From contig JBFWUN010000017.1 of assembly GCA_050247235.1 (NCBI GenBank), positions 11,004 to 75,003 on the forward strand: DNA of 64,000 nt, given 5' to 3'. The position numbers and the translations under genes were made by a program. Source of the DNA: CAIKBL01 sp050247235 (GTDB lineage: Bacteria; Pseudomonadota; Gammaproteobacteria; Ga0077536). The notes beneath the pieces are model-generated. The model did no database searches, was not told the origin of the DNA, and saw only the letters and a program-made list of their open reading frames with translations. This document shows positions 35,084-42,450 of this stretch, piece by piece (positions within the stretch are counted from its first letter, which is position 1; every line of letters begins with the position of its first letter).

Positions 35084-36040
35084 GTGGTCGACGCGTGGAT
35101 TGCGTTCGCGCGGGCGTCCGGATCCGCGGAGTTCTGGTGGTCAGTCGCCGCGCTGGCGACCGCGGTCAGTGCGTCCGGATGGCACGCGCTGCGGCAGCTC
35201 GGGCACAAGCGACTGATGGAGAATCTGCCCACGTCGCTGATCCGATCGGCCGCGCAGGGGTATGTCGAGTTGCAGGGCCATGCCCTGCTGATCGAAGGCG
35301 ATCCGATTGTCGCCGCGCTGACCGGGCAATCCTGCGCGTGGTATCGCTATCGCGTGGAACGACGCGAACGCGACACCGATCCCCGCGGCCATACCCGCAC
35401 ACGATGGCACACGATCGACCAGGGCGTGAGCGAGCATCTGTTCGCGCTGCGCGACGGCACGGGAATGTGCGTGGTCGACCCCGACGGCGCACGCGTGCTG
35501 CCGTCGTGTCGAAACGTCTGGTACGGAAATTCGCGGCTCCCGCCCCGGGTGACCGCGACCGGGCGCTGGTCCCGCTATCTCGGTCTCGCCGGGTTCGGCC
35601 GCAGCTACCGGTACCTGGAGGAACGCATTGCCATCGGTGCACCGCTGTATGCGCTGGGCTTCTTCAGATCTCACGCGGGCAGCGCCGTGGGCCCCGATCC
35701 GACGGAAGTGGCGTCACTGTTGCGCGAGTGGAAAAACGATCGGGCCGAACTGGTCCGGCGCTTCGACACGAATCGCGACGGGACGGTCGACGCTGAGGAA
35801 TGGGAAGCTGCACGCGGGGCGGCTGAGCGCGAACTCGGTTCCCGCAGACGCCCCGATCTGCCGCCCGCCGTGGACACGCTCGTGGACACGGGCGATGCAC
35901 GCCGGCCGTTCGTGATCGCCGCCGCGACCGAATCCGTGCTCGCGGGGCGCGCGACGCGCGACGTCTGGGCGTTCGGTGTCATCGCGGTGCTGGGAACGGT
36001 GACGATCGCATGGATGATCGCGCTGCGTTGCGCGGCCTGA
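35084..36040 (+). CDS. GIDE-domain membrane protein with an embedded EF-hand
   Basis: A 318-residue protein with membrane helices at about 17-33 and 290-312. The middle (about 85-215) resembles the GIDE (E3-ligase-associated) domain found beside LemA genes: LIEGDPIVAALTGQSCAWYRYRVE and YRYLEERIAIGAPLYALGFF. At residues 228-239 it has a canonical EF-hand loop, DTNRDGTVDAEE, with D, N, D, T, D and E at the metal positions 1, 3, 5, 7, 9 and 12. This suggests calcium binding. No RING domain is visible, so ligase activity is not implied. GTG start, 9 bases after lemA. Confidence 0.75.
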   Translation: MVDAWIAFARASGSAEFWWSVAALATAVSASGWHALRQLGHKRLMENLPTSLIRSAAQGYVELQGHALLIEGDPIVAALTGQSCAWYRYRVERRERDTDPRGHTRTRWHTIDQGVSEHLFALRDGTGMCVVDPDGARVLPSCRNVWYGNSRLPPRVTATGRWSRYLGLAGFGRSYRYLEERIAIGAPLYALGFFRSHAGSAVGPDPTEVASLLREWKNDRAELVRRFDTNRDGTVDAEEWEAARGAAERELGSRRRPDLPPAVDTLVDTGDARRPFVIAAATESVLAGRATRDVWAFGVIAVLGTVTIAWMIALRCAA

Positions 36041-36105
36041 GGCGATGCGCGATCGAGGTTGCACGCACTGGACGCGTGAATGGATTCCGATTACAACTTG
36101 CGCCC

Positions 36106-36855
36106 ATGAAATTCGCCCGAACCTGGCTGCTGTCGGCGCTGCTTGCCTCGCCTTTCGCCTCCTTCGCCGCCGAGTTCGCCTTCGTCATCGACAAGCTGCT
36201 GGTCGGCATCCACCAGGACGAGGACCTGAACAGCGCGATCGTGAAAGTACTGCCGACAGGCAGCAAGCTCGAAGTGCTCACGCGCAAGGGTGAAGCGGCG
36301 AAGGTCAAGGATTCCGCGGGTGTCATCGGGTGGGTCGACGCCGCCTACCTGATGCCCGATCCCCCGGCAGCCGAACAGATCGAGCAACTCAAGCAGGACA
36401 AGCAGGCGCTCGCCGACCGGGTGAAAGCACTCGAAGCCGGCAGCGGCAACAACGCTGCACCCGGCACGAAGGTCGACGTACTGACCAACGAGAACACCGA
36501 ACTGAAGAGCCAGCTGTCCGCGCAGAAGCTGCGTAACAGCGAGCTCGAAACCGAACTGGGCGCGCTGAAAAAGAACGCATCGAACGCGGCGTCGGGCGGG
36601 GGGACCGTCGCGGCCGAGCTCCAGAACGCGAACCTGCGCTTGACCGAGGAACTCGAGGCGAGTCGGCGGGAAGTCGATGCGCTGCGTTCCGAGCTCGCGG
36701 CGCACGGTCCGCTCGGAGAGGTCAAGGCAACGCTCGGTCTCGCGTCCCCCGCGGTGCTGGTTGTGCTCGTTGTCGCGCTGGTCCTCGCGTTCGGAGGCGG
36801 GATTTATGTGATGGATTACCTCAACCGTCGCCGGCACGGCGGCTTCAGGGTGTAG
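36106..36855 (+). CDS. TIGR04211-type SH3-domain, coiled-coil membrane protein
   Basis: A 249-residue protein with a cleavable-looking signal peptide (about residues 1-21, ending SFAAE), a bacterial SH3 domain (about 25-85; VLPTGSKLEVLTRKGEAAKVKD, in part, and GWVDAAYLM), a long coiled coil (about 90-205) and a C-terminal membrane helix (about 215-237) followed by a short basic tail. The order matches the TIGR04211 family, of unknown function. Probably periplasmic and anchored at the C-terminus. ATG 36106 is the only start that yields a signal peptide. Confidence 0.82.
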   Translation: MKFARTWLLSALLASPFASFAAEFAFVIDKLLVGIHQDEDLNSAIVKVLPTGSKLEVLTRKGEAAKVKDSAGVIGWVDAAYLMPDPPAAEQIEQLKQDKQALADRVKALEAGSGNNAAPGTKVDVLTNENTELKSQLSAQKLRNSELETELGALKKNASNAASGGGTVAAELQNANLRLTEELEASRREVDALRSELAAHGPLGEVKATLGLASPAVLVVLVVALVLAFGGGIYVMDYLNRRRHGGFRV

Positions 36856-36950
36856 CTTCGTCCACCGTGGGTGCTTTTGACGTTTGCTGACTTTGACCGC
36901 AGGGGAGACGGGCGCAGAATGCCGTCATCGCAGTCATCGGTGAACGGCGT

Positions 36951-37319
36951 ATGCACAACGACGAAAGCGAATTCCCGTTCGAATTCTGGGCGAAGCTGGC
37001 CCAGGACGATCCCGGCGCGTTCGAAGACGCGCGCAGGTTGATGATCGACAGCCTCATCGAAGCCGCACCAACCGCGGTGCAGCCGCGGTTGAGGGGCCTG
37101 CAGTGGCAGATCGAACACATCCGGAACCGGGCACCCACGGCGCTCAGCGCGTGCCTGAAAATCTCCGACATGATGTGGACGAACGTGCTCGGTGAGGACG
37201 GGCTGGCGGCCCGCCTCACGGACCTGGGCGAGGGATCCCTCGTGCCGCCGCCGACGCGGCCTGCCGCAGATGTCCTGCCGTTCCGGCGACCGCAGCCGGA
37301 GGCGGGCGACGTGCCTTGA
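36951..37319 (+). CDS. DUF3135-family protein
   Basis: A 122-residue soluble protein. The segment FPFEFWAKLAQDDPGAFEDARR, in part, and QPRLRGLQWQIEHIR match the DUF3135 family of gammaproteobacteria, whose function is unknown. The C-terminus is a proline-rich tail. The stop overlaps the -35 of the rpmE promoter. Confidence 0.78.
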   Translation: MHNDESEFPFEFWAKLAQDDPGAFEDARRLMIDSLIEAAPTAVQPRLRGLQWQIEHIRNRAPTALSACLKISDMMWTNVLGEDGLAARLTDLGEGSLVPPPTRPAADVLPFRRPQPEAGDVP

Positions 37320-37344
37320 ATTCACGGGGTCGGCCCGCTAGGAT
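37316..37344 (+). promoter_or_regulatory. Candidate sigma70 promoter of rpmE
   Basis: TTGAAT (37316-37321) and TAGGAT (37339-37344) are separated by exactly 17 bases, giving an expected leader of about 35 bases before the rpmE ATG. Confidence 0.55.
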
Positions 37345-37385
37345 CGCCGGCCCCTGACCCTCGTCCACGCCCGCAGGCCCAACCT

Positions 37386-37589
37386 ATGAAAACCGATATC
37401 CATCCCGCGTATCACGACATCACGGTGGTCTGCAGCTGCGGCAACTCGTTCACGACGCGCTCGACGTTGAAATCAGACGCGCTGAACGTCGATGTCTGCT
37501 CGGCCTGCCATCCCTTCTACACCGGCCAGCAGAAGATCATGGATACCGCCGGTCGGGTGGACAAGTTCCGCCGCAAGTACGGGGTCTGA
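37386..37589 (+). CDS. rpmE: Large ribosomal subunit protein L31, zinc-binding type
   Basis: 67 residues: MKTDIHPAYHDITVVCSCG, NVDVCSACHPFYTG and RVDKFRRKYG. The cysteines in CSC and CSAC make it the zinc-containing (C+) paralogue. A single-gene transcript is likely, with its own promoter upstream and hairpins plus a T-rich terminator downstream. Confidence 0.97.
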   Translation: MKTDIHPAYHDITVVCSCGNSFTTRSTLKSDALNVDVCSACHPFYTGQQKIMDTAGRVDKFRRKYGV

Positions 37590-37634
37590 GCCCGCCAGGC
37601 AGCGGGGTCCCCTCCTAAATCGCCTCTCAGGTGC

Positions 37635-37724
37635 GGAAGTTCCCCGGCGCGGAACTTCCAGGCACGGTCCGGGTCTACCAGTTACGTTCGCTGAACGTCC
37701 TTGCCAATCCCCTCCCAGGCAAGG
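37635..37724. repeat. Three tandem inverted repeats downstream of rpmE
   Basis: GGAAGTTCC/GGAACTTCC (37635-37643, 37651-37659; 7-base loop), ACGTTC/GAACGT (37684-37689, 37693-37698; 3-base loop) and CCTTGCC/GGCAAGG (37699-37705, 37718-37724; 12-base loop) are all perfect. None is followed by a T-run. Confidence 0.6.
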
Positions 37725-37758
37725 GTTGGCCCGCCTCCCCAGCGTGGCCACAGCATAT

Positions 37759-37808
37759 GGCCCCGGGCGCCCAGTTCCCCCCTAAGCGTGCAGCCCGGGG
37801 CCTTCTTT
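37759..37808 (+). terminator. Rho-independent terminator after rpmE, inside the engB 3' end
   Basis: GGCCCCGGGC (37759-37768) and GCCCGGGGCC (37793-37802) form a perfect 10-base stem with a 24-base loop, followed by TTCTTTT. The distal arm lies within the final codons of the convergent engB gene. Confidence 0.6.
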
Positions 37809-38426
37809 TAACCCCGCTTCGTACCACGCGTGCAGCGCCCCGCGCAGCCGATCGATCCCGACTTTCATCACTGCCGACACGAGCAGCGGTGCTTCGTCGC
37901 CACCAAAGCCGCGCATCGCGGCAGTCGCCGCCGCCAGTGCCTGCAGCCCTGCCTGTCTGCCCAGCTTGTCCGCCTTGTTGAGCGCGAGCTGGATACTCAG
38001 GCCACGTCGTGCGCATCCTTCTGCCAGCGCCAGTTCCTCACGTCCGAGCGGTCGACGGGCATCGGCCAGGAGAACGAGCCCGCACAACCCGCGACGTTCA
38101 TGCAGAACGCGCGGGAGATCGGTGGCCCAGCGTTCCCGCGTCTCGCCGCCGACTGCCGCGTAGCCAAATCCGGGCAGGTCCAGCAGCCGCCGACGCATGC
38201 CCAGTTCGAACACCACCACGTGCTGCGTGCGTCCCGGTGTTCTGCTCGTGCGGGCCAGTCCGCGCTGGTCGCACAGAGCATTCAGCACGCTCGACTTGCC
38301 CACGTTCGAACGGCCGACCACGGCGATCTCGATGCCGTCATCGCGTGGCAGTTCTTCGAAGTGTGGCGTGCTGAGCAGAAATCGCGCGCTGCGAAAATAG
38401 ACGTGGTCGGGAGCTACGAGATTCAT
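37782..38426 (-). CDS. engB: YihA/EngB ribosome-biogenesis GTP-binding protein
   Basis: Essential GTPase of large-subunit assembly. 214 residues with G1 GRSNVGKSS, G2 TSRTPGRTQ, G3 DLPGFGYA and G4 as LNKADKLG. N-terminal FLLSTPHFEELPRDDGIEIAVVG, in part, fits the family. Divergent from the cytochrome c4 gene; the 3' end overlaps a plus-strand terminator. Confidence 0.95.
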   Translation of the reverse strand: MNLVAPDHVYFRSARFLLSTPHFEELPRDDGIEIAVVGRSNVGKSSVLNALCDQRGLARTSRTPGRTQHVVVFELGMRRRLLDLPGFGYAAVGGETRERWATDLPRVLHERRGLCGLVLLADARRPLGREELALAEGCARRGLSIQLALNKADKLGRQAGLQALAAATAAMRGFGGDEAPLLVSAVMKVGIDRLRGALHAWYEAGLKEGPGLHA

Positions 38427-38554
38427 CCGGGGTTCACATCTTCGTCAGTAAATCACTGTCAGCGGGCGCGCTGACCCAGGATACGAAAGGCGAGGACATT
38501 CGGGGTATAGTACCGGCCGGCTGGCGGGCGCCGAGGTTCGCCCATCGCCGCCCG

Positions 38555-38560
38555 TATAAT
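38555..38560 (+). promoter_or_regulatory. Perfect -10 element (TATAAT) before cytochrome c4
   Basis: TATAAT lies 31 bases before the ATG at 38591. No convincing -35 at standard spacing. Confidence 0.6.
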
Positions 38561-38590
38561 GCACCCGGTTTTCGGAAAGTTGAGCAGTCG

Positions 38591-39187
38591 ATGAACCAAT
38601 TCAAGATGATTCTCTGCCTGGGAATGGCACTCACCGCCATGGCGGTCGCGGCGGACGATGGAAAGACCAAGGCCATGCCCTGCTCGGCCTGTCACGGGAT
38701 GGACGGCAACAGCACGCTGAACCCCGAGTGGCCGAGCCTCGCCGGCCAGCATGCCGGTTACATGGTCGCCCAGCTGCAGGCATTCAAGAGCGGTGCGCGA
38801 AAGAATCCCAACATGAACGGCATGGCCGCTACGCTCAGTGACGAAGACATGGCGGACATCGCGGCGTATTACGCCGGCCAGTCGTTGAAGATCGCGTCGA
38901 TCGATCCGGCCGACACGGTCGCGGGTGCCAGGCTCTATCGCGGGGGCAACGCTGAGAGCGGCGTCCCCGCATGCATGGCGTGCCATGGCCCGAACGGGGC
39001 CGGGAACCCGGGTGCCAACTACCCCGCGCTGCGCGGACAGCATGCCAAGTACACCGCGCTGCAGCTCCAGGCCTACAAGAGCGGCGAGCGTGCCACCGAC
39101 CCGAAGGAAATCATGCGTTCGATCGCCGCCCGCATGACCGCCGAGGAAATCGAGAGCGTCTCGAAATTCATCCAGGGCCTTCATTAA
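38591..39187 (+). CDS. Dihaem cytochrome c4-type protein
   Basis: A periplasmic 198-residue electron carrier. The signal peptide ends near residue 20 (MAVAA). Two class I c-type domains follow, with haem motifs C31-SA-C34-H35 and C128-MA-C131-H132, plus the matching distal methionine segments (NMNGMAATLSDEDM, SIAARMTAEEI). Cytochrome c4 passes electrons to terminal oxidases, including cbb3 types. It is followed 25 bases later by dsbA, a link also seen in Pseudomonas. Confidence 0.93.
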   Translation: MNQFKMILCLGMALTAMAVAADDGKTKAMPCSACHGMDGNSTLNPEWPSLAGQHAGYMVAQLQAFKSGARKNPNMNGMAATLSDEDMADIAAYYAGQSLKIASIDPADTVAGARLYRGGNAESGVPACMACHGPNGAGNPGANYPALRGQHAKYTALQLQAYKSGERATDPKEIMRSIAARMTAEEIESVSKFIQGLH

Positions 39188-39211
39188 ACGCCCTTCAGCC
39201 GCGGAGGCCCC

Positions 39212-39829
39212 ATGTTGCGCGTACTGCTCGCCTGTTTGATGCTGGGTGTCGTGGTCACGACACCGGCGGAAGAGTTCAAGGAAGGCGTTCATTACCAGTT
39301 GCTGCCGACCCCGCTCGAGACCCAGTCGGGTGACCGGATCGAGGTGGTCGAACTCTTCTGGTACGGCTGTCACCACTGCTTCAGCTTCGAGCCGCTCATC
39401 CAGAAATGGCAGCAGACCTTGCCGGACGACGTGGCCTTCCGGCGCATTCCCGCGGTGTTCGCGGAGAACTGGGTGCCGCACGCACGCGCGTTCTACGCGG
39501 CCGACGCCCTGGGCTCCCTGGATAAATTGCACGCCCCGCTGTTCAAGGCGTTGCACGAGGAAGAACAGAAGATTTTCAACGAGGACTCGCTGATCCGGTT
39601 CGCCGCCGACCAGGGGATCGACGAAAAGGATTTCCGTTCGGCCTACACCGGCTTTGCGATCGACGGGAAGGTCAAGAAGGCGATGCTCTACACGCGGGAT
39701 TCGGGAATCACCGGCGTGCCGGCAGTCATCGTCAACGGCAAGTATCGGACCGGTGCGCAGTTCGCCGGAAGCCAGGAACAGGTTCTAAAGGTGGTCGACT
39801 TCCTGGTCGCTAAGGAGAGAGCCCGCTAG
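39212..39829 (+). CDS. dsbA: Thiol:disulphide interchange protein DsbA with CHHC active site
   Basis: Periplasmic oxidant that introduces disulphides. 205 residues with an N-terminal signal peptide (about 1-18), thioredoxin fold with an inserted helical domain, active site C53-HH-C56 within FWYGCHHCF, and the cis-proline loop TGVPAVIVNGKY. E. coli DsbA has CPHC; the His at the first dipeptide position should change the redox potential. Same strand as cytochrome c4, 25 bases apart. Confidence 0.93.
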   Translation: MLRVLLACLMLGVVVTTPAEEFKEGVHYQLLPTPLETQSGDRIEVVELFWYGCHHCFSFEPLIQKWQQTLPDDVAFRRIPAVFAENWVPHARAFYAADALGSLDKLHAPLFKALHEEEQKIFNEDSLIRFAADQGIDEKDFRSAYTGFAIDGKVKKAMLYTRDSGITGVPAVIVNGKYRTGAQFAGSQEQVLKVVDFLVAKERAR

Positions 39830-39844
39830 GCGGGCCTTCCTTTC
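39821..39844 (+). terminator. Rho-independent terminator after dsbA
   Basis: GCCCGC (39821-39826) and GCGGGC (39830-39835) form a 6-base stem whose loop is the dsbA stop codon TAG; CTTCCTTTCT follows. Confidence 0.65.
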
Positions 39845-39943
39845 TCCGGGGACCTGGCTCACAGGGCCCCCAGCACTCTTCACGAGTGAGAGGCGAGGCC
39901 CCGGGGGGCGACGCTTTTCAACCGTAGAACAGGTGCTTGCTGA

Positions 39944-41671
39944 ATGACCGCCCCGACCCCCGCCAGTAGCGAAGCCGCGGACGACAAGAGCGAGCGGATC
40001 AGCGGTGCCAGCCACCTGGTGCGGCTGCAGAGGGCGGTCGTCAAGCTCGTATTCTCGTTTCACGGTCAGAACGCCCAGCTTGACGATCGGCTCAAGCGCC
40101 TCGGCGTCATCCTGAAGAGCACACCCAAGAGCCTGGCCGCGCTGAGCCTGATCGACGAAGTGGTGGACCAGGTGATCGCCGCTGATCTCGGGCGCGGCAA
40201 TGTCTCCGTCAGCGCGCGCCAGATCGCCGACTTCATAGGGCAGCTGCAGTTCGACGCGGAGGCCGGCGCGGACGGGCGCGCGCTGCAGAGACGACTGTCG
40301 GACTGCGCCACGCGCGACGATCTCGAGCGCCTCACGCGCGAATCGGCGACGCTCATCAACCGCCAGATCCGGACGCGCGACACGCGCGTCGAGGACCCGA
40401 CCGCCCGCGGCGAAGAACCGCTCGCGCGCCTGTTGTCGTCGCTGCGCACGGACGGCGCACTGCAGGAGACGATCAGCGGCCTGCGCGCCCGCGTGGAACG
40501 CGCACGCAGCGTGAGCGCCTGGATGGACGCGGCGGAGGAGGCAGCGACCGCGCTGTCCGTCGCCCTTGCGAACGACCCCTCGCGCCCGCCGCTGGAGGAT
40601 CTGGACATTGCAAAGCAACCGCTGCTGCGGTTGCTCGACGCAATCGATCTCGCCCCCGGCCGCGAAGTCGGAATCGACAATGCGCGACATCAGCTCGCCG
40701 GAGCCCGGAACCAGGTCGACCTGATGCTCGCGGCACGCACGCTCGGGGATGCATTGCATGCGCAGCGGCTCGGTCTCGAACAGGAACTCAGGGAACTCTC
40801 GGGTTTTCTGACCGGCATCTCCCGTCGCGTGGAGGAGTTCCGCACCAACCTGCGTCACAGCGGATATTCCCATGACGATACGATTCGCAGTTCCTCGGTG
40901 TTCCAGGACGCGATGCAGACGCACGTGGATCACATCAAGGAACGCCTGGTCGAGGAACAGGAACTGAACGAACTGAAGTCGTTCGTCGCCGGAGAACTGC
41001 TGAAGCTGGAGGACGTCGTCGGCGATCACGTCAAGGCCGAGAGCGCGCGCCACCAGAACGCGCGCACGCATGTGGTCGAAACGCTGCGCCGGCTCGCGGA
41101 GCTCGAGAGCGAAGTGTCCAAACTGCGCAGTGATTTCGACGAGCAGCAGAGCCTGAGCATGATCGACCCGCTGACCGGGGTGTACAACCGGCTGGGTTAC
41201 ATGGAGGGCATCGCCCGTGAGTACGCGCGACTGAAACGGCAGGGCGGCGCGTTGTCGGTCGCGGTGTTCGACCTCGATCACTTCAAAAGCATCAACGACC
41301 AGTTCGGCCATGCAACCGGCGACAAGGTGCTCACGTCGGTGGCCGCGCTGCTCCGCAAGCACGTCCGCGGGGTCGATCTCATCTGCCGTTACGGCGGCGA
41401 GGAGTTCGTACTCGTGATGCCGGAGACCAATCTCGATGGCGCGGCCACCGTGGCCGAGAAGCTCCGTGCCGTCATCGCCGCCAGCCAGTTCCGCTTCAAG
41501 GACACCCCGGTACCGGTGACGATGTCCTGCGGCGTCGCGACGTTCCGCGGTGAGGACACGATCGACGATGTGTTCGAACGTGCAGACCGCGCGCTCTACT
41601 GTGCGAAGAACCAGGGTCGCAATCGCTACTGCATCGAGGACGTCCAGTCGCTCGATGCGAGCGCCGCCTAG
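39944..41671 (+). CDS. Diguanylate cyclase with long helical N-terminal region
   Basis: 575 residues. Residues 1-400 are largely helical and coiled-coil (for example LRRLAELESEVSKLRSDFDE) with no membrane segment or known sensor domain. The GGDEF domain starts at about 405 (DPLTGVYNRLGYMEG); the active site is GGEEF at 484-488. Nine residues before it, R475-GV-D478 forms the RxxD product-inhibition site. It should make cyclic di-GMP in the cytoplasm with feedback control. Its stop codon shares the palindrome CTAG with the stop of the convergent PilZ gene. Confidence 0.9.
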   Translation: MTAPTPASSEAADDKSERISGASHLVRLQRAVVKLVFSFHGQNAQLDDRLKRLGVILKSTPKSLAALSLIDEVVDQVIAADLGRGNVSVSARQIADFIGQLQFDAEAGADGRALQRRLSDCATRDDLERLTRESATLINRQIRTRDTRVEDPTARGEEPLARLLSSLRTDGALQETISGLRARVERARSVSAWMDAAEEAATALSVALANDPSRPPLEDLDIAKQPLLRLLDAIDLAPGREVGIDNARHQLAGARNQVDLMLAARTLGDALHAQRLGLEQELRELSGFLTGISRRVEEFRTNLRHSGYSHDDTIRSSSVFQDAMQTHVDHIKERLVEEQELNELKSFVAGELLKLEDVVGDHVKAESARHQNARTHVVETLRRLAELESEVSKLRSDFDEQQSLSMIDPLTGVYNRLGYMEGIAREYARLKRQGGALSVAVFDLDHFKSINDQFGHATGDKVLTSVAALLRKHVRGVDLICRYGGEEFVLVMPETNLDGAATVAEKLRAVIAASQFRFKDTPVPVTMSCGVATFRGEDTIDDVFERADRALYCAKNQGRNRYCIEDVQSLDASAA

Positions 41672-42114
41672 CCCCCCTCCTCGAGCAAGGTATCCACGAA
41701 ATCGGCCAGCAACTGGCGGCTCGCGGGCTCAACGTCCGCGAATACGAGTCCCATCAGCATGCCGGACGCGGCGTCAGGCGCAGCCCCATCCATCGACACC
41801 CCGTAGCGCGCGCGACAGCACGCGGTGAGCGATCGCACGCCGCCGGCGAAGGGCACCGCGATCGACAGGTCGACCAGTTGCCCCGGCCGCACGAGCAGCG
41901 CGTAACGGGGATCGCACAGGACCTGGCCACCGGCGAACGACAGGTTGCGGACCTGGCAGCGGAACGTAAGCGTCGCCGACAGGCGGATGAGGGCGTTGCG
42001 CCGGGTGCCGGCGCGCGGCTCCCGGCGACGCTCGCGCGCGGCGAGGTCGACCGCAATGGGCTGGAGATTCAACGGAATGGCCACCGGTTCGAGTTGTTCT
42101 GAATGCCCGCGCAC
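41668..42114 (-). CDS. PilZ-domain cyclic di-GMP receptor
   Basis: A 148-residue PilZ protein. The ligand motif RxxxR is RREPR at about residues 30-34, and the second motif is NLSFAGG (usual D/NxSxxG) at about 57-63. The rest is the PilZ beta barrel, ending in a helix (RQLLADFVDTLLEEGG). No fused effector domain. Convergent with the diguanylate cyclase, with a 4-base tail-to-tail overlap, so it is a plausible local target of that enzyme (inference). Confidence 0.8.
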   Translation of the reverse strand: MRGHSEQLEPVAIPLNLQPIAVDLAARERRREPRAGTRRNALIRLSATLTFRCQVRNLSFAGGQVLCDPRYALLVRPGQLVDLSIAVPFAGGVRSLTACCRARYGVSMDGAAPDAASGMLMGLVFADVEPASRQLLADFVDTLLEEGG

Positions 42115-42319
42115 ACGCGCCCCGGGATGTCCGGAGAGGTCGCGCGGGTTCCGATTATGTGAACCATGCCCGCTGTTTCACAGCGCGCGGCGCGACCTGC
42201 CACAGTTCTTTACGGTGCGGGAGATTGTGCGCCGGGATCGGGGGTCTGGCCGGTGTCCGCCGCGTCTCGGCGGGCCGACTTCCGGCAGGCAGGCGGCGAG
42301 GCCGCTGTTCACGGGTGGA

Positions 42320-42396
42320 TGGCGCGCCCGGCGGGACTCGAACCCACGACCTCAGGCTTCGGAGGCCTGCACTCTATCCAACTGAGCTACGGGCGC
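42320..42396 (-). tRNA. tRNA-Arg (anticodon CCG)
   Basis: Minus strand: acceptor arms GCGCCCG (42390-42396) and CGGGCGC (42324-42330) pair. The anticodon arm CAGGC-CTCCGAA-GCCTG gives CCG, reading CGG. The D-arm is AGCTCAGTTGGATAGAG and the T-arm has GGGTTCGAGTCCC. Discriminator G and an encoded CCA (42320-42322). Confidence 0.97.
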
Positions 42397-42450
42397 GCTG
42401 ACGCGGAGGATTCTAGCCAAAAGCGACCGGTCCGCCTATCCGTGCCGTCC

